NCBI RefSeq assembly: GCF_003352065.1
Contig: NZ_CP025803.1
Coordinates: 2,087,574 to 2,151,573, forward strand
Origin: Sulfitobacter sp. SK011
GTDB taxonomy: Bacteria > Pseudomonadota > Alphaproteobacteria > Rhodobacterales > Rhodobacteraceae
Length of the DNA stretch: 64,000 nucleotides
Direction: 5' to 3'
Shown here: in pieces, positions 25,956-36,169 of the stretch
Layout: each line of letters begins with the position of its first letter
Numbering within the stretch: position 1 is the first letter of the stretch
Program-made: the position numbers and the translations under genes
The notes under the pieces: model-generated
What the model was told of the DNA's origin: nothing
The model's database searches: none
Seen by the model: the letters and a program-made list of their open reading frames with translations, nothing else

Positions 25956-28049
25956 TCATTCCGCCGCGACGTTCACTTCAATCACTGGCTCCATTTCATC
26001 AAACTTTTCTTGTGAGAGATGGCATTTGACCTGATGCCCATCCGCCATGGTGCGCATCGGCGGCACTTCTTTTTCACAAAGCCCGCCCGGTACCTCGGAT
26101 TTCCAACGGCACCGCGTCTGGAACGGACAGCCCGGTGGCGGGTTCATGGCTGACGGAATGTCCCCCTCAAGCACGATGTGCTTTTTCTTGACCTTGGTGT
26201 CTGCAATCGGCACCGCCGACAGCAGCGCCTCGGTATAGGGGTGATAGGGCGGGCTGAACACCTGATCGGTGCTCCCGAGTTCAACCACATGGCCCAGATA
26301 CATCACCATCACCCGGTCGCTCAGATAGCGCACAATCGATAGATCGTGGCTGATGAAAAGCAGCGTGGTTTTCTGTTCGCGCTGGATTTCCATAAGCAGG
26401 TCCGTGACCGCAGCCTGCACCGACACATCCAGCGCCGACACCGGTTCATCCGCCACCACAATGCGCGCATCACCCGCAAAGGCGCGCGCGATGCCGACCC
26501 GTTGCTTTTGCCCACCGGACAATTGCCGCGGCATCCGGACGGCAAATTCACGCGGCAGTTTCACCAGATCAAGCAGTTCCAGCATCCGTTGCCAGCGCTC
26601 TTTCTCGTTCTTGCCGATTTTAAAGATCTCAAGGGCACGTACGATCTGGCGGCCCACGGTCATTGACGGGTTCAGCGTATCAAAGGGGTTCTGGAACACC
26701 ATCTGAATGTCGGCCACGTTCTGGGTTGTGCGTTCTTCGATCGGGACGCTGCCAATCTCCTGATTGTCGAGCGTGATGGTCCCTTCGGTGGCGGTTTCCA
26801 GTCCCATGAGCACCTTGGCAAAGGTCGATTTGCCACAGCCGGATTCACCCACAATCGCCAGCGTCTCGGATTCGCGGGCTTCAAAGCTGAGGGTTTCGTT
26901 GGCTTTGACCACCTTGGTGTCGCCGCCGCCAAACATCGCATTGGCCGCGACCTGATAGTATTTCTTGAGGTTTTCCATCTTCAGGACAACTTTGCCCACA
27001 TCACCCTTGGTTTTGACCTCGGCCAACTCAAGCGGGGCCTGCCAGTCGATTTCCTGGAACTTCAGGCAACGGGTGTGGTGGCGGTCATTGCCCGGCACCG
27101 GATACATCGGGATGGCCTTGTTTTCGTTGCACAGACCCTCTTCAAAATAGTCACAGCGCGGCCCAAAGTTACAGCCCGGCGGGCGTTCGTGGGGCAGGGG
27201 GAAGTTACCGGGAATGGCGATCAGCGGGCGCGCGTTCTTGTCGGCACCGGGCAACGGGATCGAACGAAACAGCGCCTGCGTATAGGGGTGCTGCATCTCG
27301 TCGAACACCTCTTCGATGGTGCCGCGCTCGACCGCTTCGCCGGAATACATCACGCAAACCCGGTCGCAGGTTTCAAGGATCAGACCAAGGTTATGCGAAA
27401 TGAACAACATCGAGGTGCCGTATTTGGTGCCAAGTTCCTTGACCAGCTGCACCACAGCCGCCTCAACCGTCACGTCCAGCGCTGTCGTGGGTTCGTCCAG
27501 GATCAACAATGACGGTTCTGACATCAGCGCCATCGCAATGACGATGCGCTGTTGCTGTCCGCCGGACAACTGGTGTGGATATGCATTCAGGATGCGCGAC
27601 GGGTCGGGCAGTTTCACGTCCGTCACCACCTGAAGCGCGCGCGCCATGGCTTCTTTTTCATCCATCCCGGCATGGATCATCGGAACCTCGGCCAGTTGCT
27701 TTCCGATCTTCATGGCCGGGTTCAGGGATGCCATCGGTTCTTGATAGATCATCGCAATCTCGGACCCGCGGATGTCGCGCAGTTCCTCGTCCGACATTTC
27801 GCCCAGATCGCGGCCCTTGAACTTGATCGAGCCGCCGACAACGCGGCCATTCTTGCCCAAATCCTGCATGACGCCCAGCGCCACAGTGGATTTGCCGCAA
27901 CCGGATTCGCCAACCAACCCGACCGCTTCGCCGGGCTTGACTGAAACGGAAAAGTCCATGACCGCCGGAATTTCCCGCAGCCGGGTGAAAAACGAAATCG
28001 ACAGTTTGTCGATCTCCAGAATTGGACCGTCATAATCCGTCTTAGGCAT
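25956..28049 (-). CDS. Oligopeptide-type ABC transporter, fused double ATP-binding protein
   Basis: 697 residues holding two complete ABC modules, equivalent to DppD and DppF fused. Module 1 has Walker A GESGCGKST (47-55), signature LSGGQQQR and Walker B LLILDEPTTALD, ending in the C-terminal extension with cysteines (CNFGPRCDYF). Module 2 (from about 360) repeats these: VGESGCGKST, LSGGQKQR, IVVADEPVSALD, and CPFQTRCRW. The cysteine-rich tails mark the peptide/nickel subfamily. Last gene of the three-gene operon starting at 30716, separated from the permease by about 100 bases with a hairpin. Confidence 0.9.
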   Translation of the reverse strand: MPKTDYDGPILEIDKLSISFFTRLREIPAVMDFSVSVKPGEAVGLVGESGCGKSTVALGVMQDLGKNGRVVGGSIKFKGRDLGEMSDEELRDIRGSEIAMIYQEPMASLNPAMKIGKQLAEVPMIHAGMDEKEAMARALQVVTDVKLPDPSRILNAYPHQLSGGQQQRIVIAMALMSEPSLLILDEPTTALDVTVEAAVVQLVKELGTKYGTSMLFISHNLGLILETCDRVCVMYSGEAVERGTIEEVFDEMQHPYTQALFRSIPLPGADKNARPLIAIPGNFPLPHERPPGCNFGPRCDYFEEGLCNENKAIPMYPVPGNDRHHTRCLKFQEIDWQAPLELAEVKTKGDVGKVVLKMENLKKYYQVAANAMFGGGDTKVVKANETLSFEARESETLAIVGESGCGKSTFAKVLMGLETATEGTITLDNQEIGSVPIEERTTQNVADIQMVFQNPFDTLNPSMTVGRQIVRALEIFKIGKNEKERWQRMLELLDLVKLPREFAVRMPRQLSGGQKQRVGIARAFAGDARIVVADEPVSALDVSVQAAVTDLLMEIQREQKTTLLFISHDLSIVRYLSDRVMVMYLGHVVELGSTDQVFSPPYHPYTEALLSAVPIADTKVKKKHIVLEGDIPSAMNPPPGCPFQTRCRWKSEVPGGLCEKEVPPMRTMADGHQVKCHLSQEKFDEMEPVIEVNVAAE

Positions 28050-28117
28050 CTCTTGTCTCCCTCATAGGGTGCCGATTTAGAGGGTGGTATCGCCTCTTAT
28101 CAGCTTAAATATTTGGT

Positions 28118-28141
28118 GGACCGGGGGTATCCGCCCGGTCC
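28118..28141 (-). terminator. Intercistronic hairpin in the ABC operon
   Basis: GGACCGGG (28118-28125) and CCCGGTCC (28134-28141) make a perfect 8-bp GC-rich stem between the permease stop (28152) and the ATPase start (28049). Read on the minus strand it is followed by ACCAAATATTTAAG, not a clear T-tract. Partial termination or mRNA-end protection, giving less ATPase than permease message, are both plausible. Confidence 0.45.
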
Positions 28142-28151
28142 GCACCTTTCA

Positions 28152-29618
28152 TCAATCGCGCAGGCTTTCTTCTCGCAGACCATCCGCCAGCAGGTTGAGC
28201 CCCAGAACAAGGCTCAATAGCGCCACCGCCGGTGCCAAGGCCGCATGTGGATAAAGCGACAGCAAACGACGACCCGAGTTGATCGTGCTGCCCCAATCCG
28301 GGCTTTCAGATTCAAGCCCCAGACCAAAGAAACCCAAGGTCCCCAGCAGGATGGTCGTATAGCCAATGCGCAAACAGAAATCGACGATCAGCGGCCCCCG
28401 CGCATTGGGCAGGATTTCCCACAACATGATGTACCATGGACCCTCACCACGGGTCTGTGCCGCGGCCACATAGTCGCGTGTCTTGATATCCAGCGCGAGG
28501 CCCCGGACGATCCGAAACACTGTAGGCGAATTCACAAACACCACCGACACAAACACCACAAGAATGCCTGCATCGATGTTGAAAAGGTCAATCGCGTTGG
28601 GAAGGCCGGGAATGCGGTAGGTCTCTGCATCCACAATCGCGCCATTCGTGCTGATCAATGACAGGTAGAGCCAGGCCATCACCCCCAGAACCACGACCAG
28701 CAAAGGCGTGCGGAATGTCGGTTGCGTGTAATAGCGCGAATTCAGCAAGATCCCGACGAACACCAGCGGGAACACAAACAGGAACGCAGCCATATAATTG
28801 GGAATACCTGTCAGCACGATCTCTGGTGTGACCAGCAGATAAAACAGCAAGATCACCGGGAAGGCGAGGATGAGGTTGGCCAGAAACGACAGGATCGTGT
28901 CCAGACGGCCGCCATAATACCCCGCAGGCAACCCCAGCGTGATGCCCACCATGAACGCAAAGAGCGTTGCCAGCGGGGCGATCTGCACCACGACCCATGA
29001 TCCCTTGATCAAGCGGCTGAACACATCGCGCGCAAGATTGTCACCGCCCAGCAGGAACCACTGAAAGTCATTTTCCTCGGCCCGCGCGAGCGGGGTACCG
29101 GGCAGTTTGTTTTTCATGCCCGAGACCTGGCTCAGGCTGTCATGGGTGGTCAGCATGTCGAAGACACCCCCAAAGATGCCGGTGAACACCCAGAACATCA
29201 CAATCGCAAACCCGATCATGCCCACGGTGCTGTCAAAGAGTTTGCCGTAAAGCCCCAGCTTGCGCTTGAATGTGATCGACAGCGCGAAGGTTGCGATCAG
29301 CGCGATCCACACCGGCAAGAACTGGCGTGACATGCCGCCAATGATACCGGCCCCTGTGCCCATGAAGACGCCAAGAACGAGGTAGGCAAGCACAAGTGCC
29401 ACCGCCGAATAAAACAGGTAGGTGACAATCACACCGATAAATCCGCTGGCACCGCTATCTGCGGCCAGTGTCCCATCTGCATTGACTGCCCGCGTGCCGG
29501 ATACGGTGACGTAGGAGGCCACGATCTGGATCACGACCATCAAAGCCAACAGTGCGATGACCAGAAAAAAGATAAAGTTCAGTCCGCTTAAGGACCCGGT
29601 CCATGACAATTGTTCCAT
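28152..29618 (-). CDS. ABC transporter permease, DppC-like with long N-terminal membrane extension
   Basis: 488 residues, whereas DppC/OppC proteins are usually near 280-300. The conserved BPD-transport domain lies in the C-terminal two thirds, with the EAA loop DYVAAAQTRGEGPWYIMLWEI and the terminal ESLRD. The first ~180 residues add about four extra hydrophobic spans (FIFFLVIALLALMVVIQIVA, GFIGVIVTYLFYSAVALVLA and others). ATG 29618 is preferred because AAGGGAG ends 7 bases before it but only one base before ATG 29624. It follows the DppB-like gene by a dozen bases. Confidence 0.85.
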   Translation of the reverse strand: MEQLSWTGSLSGLNFIFFLVIALLALMVVIQIVASYVTVSGTRAVNADGTLAADSGASGFIGVIVTYLFYSAVALVLAYLVLGVFMGTGAGIIGGMSRQFLPVWIALIATFALSITFKRKLGLYGKLFDSTVGMIGFAIVMFWVFTGIFGGVFDMLTTHDSLSQVSGMKNKLPGTPLARAEENDFQWFLLGGDNLARDVFSRLIKGSWVVVQIAPLATLFAFMVGITLGLPAGYYGGRLDTILSFLANLILAFPVILLFYLLVTPEIVLTGIPNYMAAFLFVFPLVFVGILLNSRYYTQPTFRTPLLVVVLGVMAWLYLSLISTNGAIVDAETYRIPGLPNAIDLFNIDAGILVVFVSVVFVNSPTVFRIVRGLALDIKTRDYVAAAQTRGEGPWYIMLWEILPNARGPLIVDFCLRIGYTTILLGTLGFFGLGLESESPDWGSTINSGRRLLSLYPHAALAPAVALLSLVLGLNLLADGLREESLRD

Positions 29619-29630
29619 GTCCATGCTCCC

Positions 29631-30716
29631 TTAAGAAATGCGAATGCGTGGGTTCAGGTAAACATAGCCGATATCCGATATCAGCTGCGTCACCAGCACC
29701 ACGACAACTGAAACGACCGACACTGCCAGCAACAGCTCAATATCGTTGTTGGAGGCCGCCTGTACCAAGAGCCAGCCAAAGCCCTTGTAGTTGAACAGGG
29801 TCTCAACGATGACCACCCCATTCAGCAACCAGGGGATCTGCAACATGATCACTGTAAACGGTGCAATCAGCGCGTTACGCAGCGCGTGTTTTAACACGAT
29901 GTCGCTGAATTTAACGCCTTTCAGACGCGCGGTGCGGATATATTGTGCGGTCATCACCTCGGTCATCGAGGCCCGTGTCATCCGCGCAATATAGCCCATC
30001 CCATATAGCGAAATGGTCAGCACCGGCAAAAAGAAGTTCCAGAAATTTGCGCTATCCATGGCGCTGGTGGCAGAGCCAAGGAACAGGGTCTTGCTTTCCA
30101 AAAGCCCGATCTCGCTCAGCCAGGGTGATATGCCAAACTTTGAGGACGCCAGAACCGCAATGAAAATAACGCCGGAGACATATTCGGGTGTTGCGGTTGT
30201 GGCGATCGAAAAGGTGGACAGCGACCGGTCAAGCTTTGATCCCTCGCGCATGCCCGCCAATACACCGACAAGCAGCGCCGTTGGCACCATCAGGATCAAC
30301 ACCCAAAGCATGAGCTTTCCGGTCAGCGCCAACCGGGTCAGCACTGTCGCCCCGACATCATCCTTGAATACGGTTGAGAACCCCCAGTCACCCTGCAGGA
30401 TACCGCAGCGTGTCGGGCGCTCCGCCTCGGGGGTGCCTTCTGGAAAGCAGCGGCCAAATACCTTGCCATCTTCTTTTTCCGTGACCCATCCCGGCATGAC
30501 GCCCAACCATTCGCCAAACTTGTCGTAGGTGGGTTGCAGATAGCCACGGTCGCCCAGATAGCTGGCAACCGCTTCATCCGACATCCGGAAGTTGCCTTGC
30601 GTCTTGGCCAGCTTTTCAAGGTTTGGATAGAGATTGGTCAGCCAGAACACGATGAACGTCAGGCACAGCGCCGTCAGCAACATCACGCCCAGGCGGCGAA
30701 GTATGAATAGTCCCAT
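29631..30716 (-). CDS. ABC transporter permease, DppB-like
   Basis: 361 residues. It begins with the family N-terminus MGLFILRRLGVMLLTALCLTFIVFWL, has a large periplasmic loop (about 35-135), then the BPD-transport domain with EAA loop QYIRTARLKGVKFSDIVLKHALRNAL. The periplasmic loop contains two cysteines (GRCFPEG, TRCGILQ) that could pair. First gene of the transporter operon; no substrate-binding protein gene is next to it, so the solute is unknown (peptide, opine or similar). Confidence 0.88.
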   Translation of the reverse strand: MGLFILRRLGVMLLTALCLTFIVFWLTNLYPNLEKLAKTQGNFRMSDEAVASYLGDRGYLQPTYDKFGEWLGVMPGWVTEKEDGKVFGRCFPEGTPEAERPTRCGILQGDWGFSTVFKDDVGATVLTRLALTGKLMLWVLILMVPTALLVGVLAGMREGSKLDRSLSTFSIATTATPEYVSGVIFIAVLASSKFGISPWLSEIGLLESKTLFLGSATSAMDSANFWNFFLPVLTISLYGMGYIARMTRASMTEVMTAQYIRTARLKGVKFSDIVLKHALRNALIAPFTVIMLQIPWLLNGVVIVETLFNYKGFGWLLVQAASNNDIELLLAVSVVSVVVVLVTQLISDIGYVYLNPRIRIS

Positions 30717-31017
30717 GAAGTGCCCCTGTTGAGTGGCTAAGCAGGTTTGTCCCGCCGGTTTTGGTTTTTATCACGTCCGGCGCTCGGTGCCTTGCTGTGA
30801 TCATCCAAGCACATAGTGCTCTGAATTATTTATCGTTTCTTTTCGAACCCCCACGTGGTTACGGGGGCGCTTGGGGGCGCGCTGGCATTGCACAATCAAT
30901 ATCACCTGAAAATCCCCCACGCCTATGAGGCATGACTCCGATGCACAGGTCAACGGCAACTTCCGCCCTTTCGCGGTTATTTTGCGACATGTTTCTTGTA
31001 TGAAAGCGACCTTTACT
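30717..31017. other. Spacer between the ABC operon and the AraC-type gene
   Basis: No gene is visible. CCCCC at 30850-30854 and GGGGG about ten bases later can form a hairpin around CACGTGG, possibly the end of the AraC-type transcript. The region must also hold the promoter of the permease gene on the minus strand, but I see no convincing -35/-10 pair. No substrate-binding protein remnant was found in any frame. Confidence 0.4.
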
Positions 31018-31842
31018 TCAGGGGCGGCTTTGTCTGTTGTTCTCTTGCCCGGGCTTTGCCGCGCGCAGCTTGCTGGGCGCATGTCCCGTATGTTGCTGCA
31101 TAAATCGGGTGAAATAGGCGGCTGATCCAAATCCAAGATGTCGGGCAATGTCCTGAGCGGGCTGTATGGTTTCACTCAAGAGACTGCGGGCCGCGTAAAC
31201 CACACGTTCGGTCAACAGATCAGCCGCGGTTTTGCCGGTGGCGGCCTTGACCGCACGGGTCAGATGGGTGGGTGTCACGCCAAGCTCGGCGGCATAGTCG
31301 GCCATTGGTGCGCCGCTGGCATAGCGTGCAGATACCATTGCACAGTACCGTGCGCTGAGCCGGGCAGCGGCGTTGCGGCGGGTGGGCACATGTTCCTCTT
31401 GCATGATCTGTCGTCTGAGCCAGACAGACATCAGCGCCGCATGTGCTTCCAATGCGTCCTGACGCAGGGGGCGCTGCGAATTTTGTTCGCGCTGTGCGGC
31501 TTCAATCAGGCCGTTAAGCTCTGTTTGCACATGGACATCCCTGATTCTGAGATGGCGTGGAATTTCAGGCAACCTGAGCGGCGTGCCTTGCGGGATCACC
31601 ACCACTTGCCCCATGCCCTGCCGACCCAGATCAAGGGCAAAAAGCGCACCCGACGGGATCAACAGCGCGTTGTGCACCCCCAGACCCCGGCGTTGCCCAT
31701 CAAGCAACACGCGGCCCTGTCCACGGGTAATCCAGATCAGCAGATGGTGTGGGCGGTCATGGGCAAGCTGCAGTTTCCAGTCCTGTCCGGCGGTCAATTG
31801 CGGCAAGGTCTGGATCTTGATGTCAAAGGAGTGCTCAGTCAT
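31018..31842 (-). CDS. AraC family transcriptional regulator
   Basis: 274 residues from ATG 31842. The N-terminal AraC-binding cupin-like part (about 10-120, with LLIWITRGQGRVLLDGQR) is followed by two helix-turn-helix motifs at the C-terminus (AELGVTPTHLTRAVKAATG and QDIARHLGFGSAAYFTRFMQQ). A longer start at 31899 is possible; neither has a good ribosome site. It lies upstream of the ABC transporter operon in the same direction and is the likely local regulator, though that is inference. Confidence 0.85.
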   Translation of the reverse strand: MTEHSFDIKIQTLPQLTAGQDWKLQLAHDRPHHLLIWITRGQGRVLLDGQRRGLGVHNALLIPSGALFALDLGRQGMGQVVVIPQGTPLRLPEIPRHLRIRDVHVQTELNGLIEAAQREQNSQRPLRQDALEAHAALMSVWLRRQIMQEEHVPTRRNAAARLSARYCAMVSARYASGAPMADYAAELGVTPTHLTRAVKAATGKTAADLLTERVVYAARSLLSETIQPAQDIARHLGFGSAAYFTRFMQQHTGHAPSKLRAAKPGQENNRQSRP

Positions 31843-31928
31843 GAAAACATCGCATATGGGAAAGAGTTCAGGGCGGTTAATCCCAAAATACCCCCACAAA
31901 AATCACCATTTGTCAATTTTATGGACAC

Positions 31929-32804
31929 TCAAGGCTGGTGAATATGCGCCCACGTTGCCATTTTGCTGCGCATCCAGGTGCGTTGTCGTTTGGCAAATTG
32001 CCGGGTGGCGGTCACAGCGGCGTTTCGTGCCTGATCAAGCGTCATGTCACCGCGCAGATGCGCCATCAGTTCCGGCACCCCAATGGCGCGGTGCGCAGGC
32101 AGGGCAGGATCATAGGTCGGCTGAACTGCTGCAACCTCGTCCAACGCACCGCCGTCGATCATCAGGTCAAACCGCTGCGCGATCCGATTGTTCAACCAGT
32201 CCTTGTCCGCGTCGATCACAATGGGAAAACACCGATCCAGCGGCAAAAGCGGCGGGGCCGTATTGTCCTGCCATGCGGCCAGACCCCGCCCGGTTGCTTG
32301 CTGAACTTCCCATGCCCGCTGTACGCGGACCCGGTTCATGATGTCGATCCGTTTGGCGGTTTCGGGGTCAATCCCGGCCAGCAATTGTGCGTGCTCCAGT
32401 GCATCGCCCTGCGCGCGGACCGCGGGTGGCGTGGCCGGGATATCGGCCAGACCCTGCGTCAGAGCGGTAAAATAAAGCCCGGTACCGCCCACGATGATCG
32501 GCCTGACCCCGTCCAGCAATCCCGCCACCTCGCGCAGCCAGTGGCCGGTGGAATAGGCTTGGGTGGCCGCAATATGCCCATAAAGCAGATGCGGCGCGCG
32601 CGCCTCTTCTTCGGCAGAGGGGCGCGCGGTGATCACCCGCCAGCACGCATAAACCTGCGAGGCATCGGCATTTACGATGACGCCGCCCTGCCGTTCGGCA
32701 ATCTCAAGCGCCAGCGCCGATTTACCCGACGCGGTCGGGCCTGCAATCAGGACGGGCTGATCAGGCGACAGCTGTTCCAGCAGATCAGAGGCGGCAATTG
32801 GCAT
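31929..32804 (-). CDS. miaA: tRNA dimethylallyltransferase
   Basis: 291 residues; adds a dimethylallyl group to N6 of A37 in tRNAs reading UNN codons. The P-loop is GPTASGKS (22-29), VNADASQVY is the conserved substrate segment, and [11 protein letters not shown] and [12 protein letters not shown] follow. ATG 32804 gives the normal family length; a frame extending to 32975 would overlap the pyrH start on the other strand. Confidence 0.93.
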   Translation of the reverse strand: MPIAASDLLEQLSPDQPVLIAGPTASGKSALALEIAERQGGVIVNADASQVYACWRVITARPSAEEEARAPHLLYGHIAATQAYSTGHWLREVAGLLDGVRPIIVGGTGLYFTALTQGLADIPATPPAVRAQGDALEHAQLLAGIDPETAKRIDIMNRVRVQRAWEVQQATGRGLAAWQDNTAPPLLPLDRCFPIVIDADKDWLNNRIAQRFDLMIDGGALDEVAAVQPTYDPALPAHRAIGVPELMAHLRGDMTLDQARNAAVTATRQFAKRQRTWMRSKMATWAHIHQP

Positions 32805-32916
32805 GGGGCGGCATATTTCTTTCTCAAGACCAGCGGGGACGGATTGAACCTTGCCTCCATTTGCGACATTTTGCGGCAGATTGAAATGCTCAATGACCCT
32901 CCGAAAGGTGCCCCCA

Positions 32917-33657
32917 ATGTCCGATGCCACGCCCCAAGACGCCCCGCAGTCCACGTTCAAACGGGTCATGCTCAAGATTTCGGGTGAGGCGCTGATGGGA
33001 GATCAGGGGTTCGGCCTGCATCCGCCGACGGTGGAACGGATTGCGCGCGAGGTGCAGACCGTGCACGAAATGGGCGTTGAAATCTGCATGGTCATTGGGG
33101 GCGGCAACATCTTTCGGGGCCTGCAAGGGTCGGCTCAGGGGATGGAACGGACCACCGCAGATTACATGGGCATGCTCGCAACGGTAATGAACGCGCTGGC
33201 GATGCAATCCGCGCTGGAAGGGCTGGGCATCCACACCCGCGTCATTTCGGCCATCACGATGAACGAGGTGGCAGAGCCCTATATCCGCCGCCGTGCTGTG
33301 CGCCACCTTGAGAAAAAACGCGTTTGCATCTTTGCCGCCGGCACCGGCAACCCGTATTTCACCACCGATACCGCCGCCACCCTGCGCGCCAATGAAATGT
33401 CCTGCGAGGCGATCTTTAAAGGCACCAAGGTTGACGGTGTCTATGACAAGGACCCCAACAAGTTTGCCGATGCCAAACGCTATGACACGGTCAGCTATGA
33501 TGACGTTTTGCAAAAGCGTCTGGGTGTGATGGACGCCAGCGCCATTGCACTGGCCCGAGACAACAACCTGCCGATCATTGTGTTCTCATTGGATGAACCG
33601 GGCGGTTTCCGTGGCATTCTCGCGGGCGAGGGCACGTACACGCGGGTGCAGGGGTAG
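32917..33657 (+). CDS. pyrH: UMP kinase
   Basis: 246 residues; phosphorylates UMP to UDP as a hexamer. Motifs are [34 protein letters not shown] and [16 protein letters not shown] 32917 has GAAAGGTG 6 bases upstream; the longer frame from 32851 adds residues unrelated to the family. First gene of the long pyrH-to-lpxB plus-strand block, although a 337-base spacer separates it from frr. Confidence 0.95.
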   Translation: MSDATPQDAPQSTFKRVMLKISGEALMGDQGFGLHPPTVERIAREVQTVHEMGVEICMVIGGGNIFRGLQGSAQGMERTTADYMGMLATVMNALAMQSALEGLGIHTRVISAITMNEVAEPYIRRRAVRHLEKKRVCIFAAGTGNPYFTTDTAATLRANEMSCEAIFKGTKVDGVYDKDPNKFADAKRYDTVSYDDVLQKRLGVMDASAIALARDNNLPIIVFSLDEPGGFRGILAGEGTYTRVQG

Positions 33658-33994
33658 GAAGCATCAGAGGTTTGCCGTTCCTGCGGTGACGCAGGTCTTT
33701 GCGGGGCTGATGTGGAACCAAGGGATGAGGAAACCATCAAAATCGGCGACGGATCTGATGGTGCAGATGCTTGGACCAAGCTAATCCCTAGTATCCACTG
33801 CGGTCCGATGTGCAAAGTTCAGATCATACCGCCCCGACCAAGCCTTCCGATCCAATTTTGGGTCCGGTCATAATTCGCGAATATTCCTTGAGATATGGTT
33901 ATTCCGGGACATCGGTGGGCGGAGGCGACTATACAAGTGCGACAGGCTGTCATAAATAGTCCACCAACAGCCCAGACAGCAGTACGAGGAAACC
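33658..33994. other. Long spacer between pyrH and frr
   Basis: No gene is visible in 337 bases, which is longer than the usual pyrH-frr gap. The stretch 33840-33960 is AT-richer and may contain an frr promoter (TATACA at 33930 as a possible -10, without a clear -35). No stem with a T-tract was found after pyrH. Confidence 0.35.
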
Positions 33995-34561
33995 ATGGCA
34001 GAAGACTTCATACTTGATACCGACGATCTTGAGCGGCGGATGGAGGGGGCGTTTGGCGCACTGCGCACGGAATTTGCGTCGCTGCGCACAGGGCGCGCCT
34101 CGGCGTCTATGTTGGAACCGGTAATGGTCGATGCCTATGGCTCCATGACCCCGATCAATCAGGTCGGCACGGTCAACGTTCCGGAATCGCGGATGGTCAC
34201 GATCAACGTCTGGGACAAGGCGCTGGTCGGCAAGGTTGAAAAAGCGATCCGCGAATCTGGCTTGGGCATCAATCCACAGCTGAATGGCACCATCATCATG
34301 CTGCCGATCCCTGAATTGAACGAAGAACGGCGCACCCAGCTGACCAAAGTCGCGGGCCAATACGCCGAACATGCGCGCGTCAGCGTCCGCAATGTCCGCC
34401 GCGACGGCATGGACCAGATCAAAAAAGCCAAGAATGACGGCGCGCTGTCAGAAGATGATCAGAAAATTTGGGAAGATGAAGTTCAGGAAATTACCAAAAA
34501 GTTCATCTCCAGGATCGATGATCAACTTGAAACCAAACAAGCCGAGATCATGCAGGTTTAA
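33995..34561 (+). CDS. frr: Ribosome recycling factor
   Basis: 188 residues, the normal length. RRF with EF-G splits the post-termination ribosome. Conserved stretches include [36 protein letters not shown] and [20 protein letters not shown] 33995 follows GAGGAAACC, a good ribosome site. Confidence 0.96.
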   Translation: MAEDFILDTDDLERRMEGAFGALRTEFASLRTGRASASMLEPVMVDAYGSMTPINQVGTVNVPESRMVTINVWDKALVGKVEKAIRESGLGINPQLNGTIIMLPIPELNEERRTQLTKVAGQYAEHARVSVRNVRRDGMDQIKKAKNDGALSEDDQKIWEDEVQEITKKFISRIDDQLETKQAEIMQV

Positions 34562-34603
34562 TCCGATCTGTGAGCTAGATGCCTGTCAATTGAAAGTTAG
34601 TAC

Positions 34604-35356
34604 ATGAGTTCCGCCAACCTGCCAGCTTCCGGGCCAAAGACCAAAATCGTTCCCGGTGGGCCGCGCCATGTGGCGATCATCATGGATGGCAACGGGCGGT
34701 GGGCAACACAGCGCGGCAGACCGCGGTTGTTTGGCCACCATGCGGGGGCCAAAAGAGTACGGGAAGTGGTCGAATCCTGCCCGGATTTTGGCGTCGAATA
34801 CCTGACGATCTTTGCATTCTCGACGGAGAACTGGAAGCGCACTCAGGTCGAAGTTGCCGGGCTGATGAGCCTTTTTCGGCGCTATATCAAAAAGGAAACC
34901 CGCAGCCTGTCTGAATTTGGCGTGCGGGTGCGTTTCATCGGCGACAGGGTCCGGCTTGACGACAAGCTGATCAAGATGATGACCGATCTTGAAGAGGCGA
35001 CAGAGCACAACACGCTGGTGCACCTGACCATCGCGATAAACTATGGCAGCCGCGACGAGGTCGCCCGCGCCACACGGCGGTTGGCGCAGGATGTGGCAGA
35101 CGGGCGGCTTGATCCGGCAGCGGTGGATGAAGAAACCTTGCCCAAATATTTGGATACCTACGTTCTTCCCGATCCTGATCTGGTCATCCGCACCAGCGGC
35201 GAGGCGAGGATTTCCAACTTTCTGCTGTGGCAATCTGCCTATGCTGAATACGAATTTATCGACACCTTGTGGCCCGACTTTTCCAAAGAAGAATTCGGCC
35301 GACTGTGCGCCGCCTACGGCGACCGTGATCGCCGTTTCGGTGCCGTGAAAACCTGA
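34604..35356 (+). CDS. uppS: Undecaprenyl (isoprenyl) diphosphate synthase
   Basis: 250 residues; cis-prenyltransferase that makes undecaprenyl diphosphate, the lipid carrier for cell-wall sugars. The signature AIIMDGNGRWA with the catalytic aspartate is followed by GHHAGAKRVREVV, FAFSTENWKR and RTSGEARISNFLLWQSAYAE. The ribosome site before ATG 34604 is weak. cdsA follows after 12 bases. Confidence 0.95.
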   Translation: MSSANLPASGPKTKIVPGGPRHVAIIMDGNGRWATQRGRPRLFGHHAGAKRVREVVESCPDFGVEYLTIFAFSTENWKRTQVEVAGLMSLFRRYIKKETRSLSEFGVRVRFIGDRVRLDDKLIKMMTDLEEATEHNTLVHLTIAINYGSRDEVARATRRLAQDVADGRLDPAAVDEETLPKYLDTYVLPDPDLVIRTSGEARISNFLLWQSAYAEYEFIDTLWPDFSKEEFGRLCAAYGDRDRRFGAVKT

Positions 35357-35368
35357 CCGGAGAGACAG

Positions 35369-36163
35369 ATGAACACATCGCCTGAACAATGGTCTGACCT
35401 GACAGCGCGGATGGCGTCGTCGGCTGCGATGGTGCTGATCGGATTGATCGGTATCTGGTTTGGGGGGCACATATTTCATGCGCTGGTGGCGCTGATTTGT
35501 GGCCTGATGGTCTGGGAGCTGGTTGGCATGCTGCGTCCGGGCGTGCGCCACGTGCAGTTGCAGTTGGGCGTGTTGACCGGGTTCGCGGTCTTCCTTGCGA
35601 TCTATCTTCCGGTCGGATTCGCCCTGCCGATTTTGCTGGCCCCGGCGATGATCGGATTTGGCTATCTGTCTGAAAACCGGACAATTTATATGTCCTATAC
35701 CGTGCTGATCCTGCTGGCCGGATACGGCATGATGCAGGTCCGCGATGACATGGGTTTTGGGTGGCTGTTGTGGCTGGTGATGGTTGTGGTTGTCACCGAT
35801 GTGGTTGGCTATTTTGCCGGTCGCGCTTTTGGCGGGCCAAAATTTTGGCCCCGCGTCAGCCCCAAGAAAACATGGTCCGGCACCGCCTCTGGATGGGTGG
35901 GCGCAGCAATTGTGGGGCTGCTCTTTTCGATCAACACCGGCGTGGGTCTGCAATTGATCGGGATATCCATCGCGGTCTCGATGGCATCGCAGATGGGCGA
36001 TATTGCTGAATCCGGGCTGAAGCGGACGATGGGTGTCAAGGACAGCTCAGACCTGATCCCCGGCCACGGCGGATTGCTGGACCGCTTTGACGGGATGTTG
36101 GGAGCCTCATTGTTTTTGCTGATCATCGGCCAGTTTATTGGCTTTCCTCCGGGACTGGGCTGA
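35369..36163 (+). CDS. cdsA: Phosphatidate cytidylyltransferase
   Basis: 264-residue membrane enzyme that makes CDP-diacylglycerol for phospholipid synthesis. About seven hydrophobic spans are visible. The CDP-DAG synthase signature near the C-terminus is intact: SPKKTWSGTASGWVGA, then KRTMGVKDSSDLIPGHGG and LLDRFDGMLGA with the metal-binding residues. ATG 35369 has GGAGAGACAG just upstream. Confidence 0.94.
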   Translation: MNTSPEQWSDLTARMASSAAMVLIGLIGIWFGGHIFHALVALICGLMVWELVGMLRPGVRHVQLQLGVLTGFAVFLAIYLPVGFALPILLAPAMIGFGYLSENRTIYMSYTVLILLAGYGMMQVRDDMGFGWLLWLVMVVVVTDVVGYFAGRAFGGPKFWPRVSPKKTWSGTASGWVGAAIVGLLFSINTGVGLQLIGISIAVSMASQMGDIAESGLKRTMGVKDSSDLIPGHGGLLDRFDGMLGASLFLLIIGQFIGFPPGLG

Positions 36164-36169
36164 CCCGCG

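Noticed and set aside
32805..32975. N-terminal extension of miaA
   Set aside because: It would overlap the start of pyrH on the other strand and has no counterpart in MiaA proteins, which begin shortly before the P-loop.
34586..35953. 455-codon minus-strand frame across uppS and cdsA
   Set aside because: It is antisense to two well-conserved genes, rich in His/Gln from reversed codons, with no domain and no start signal.
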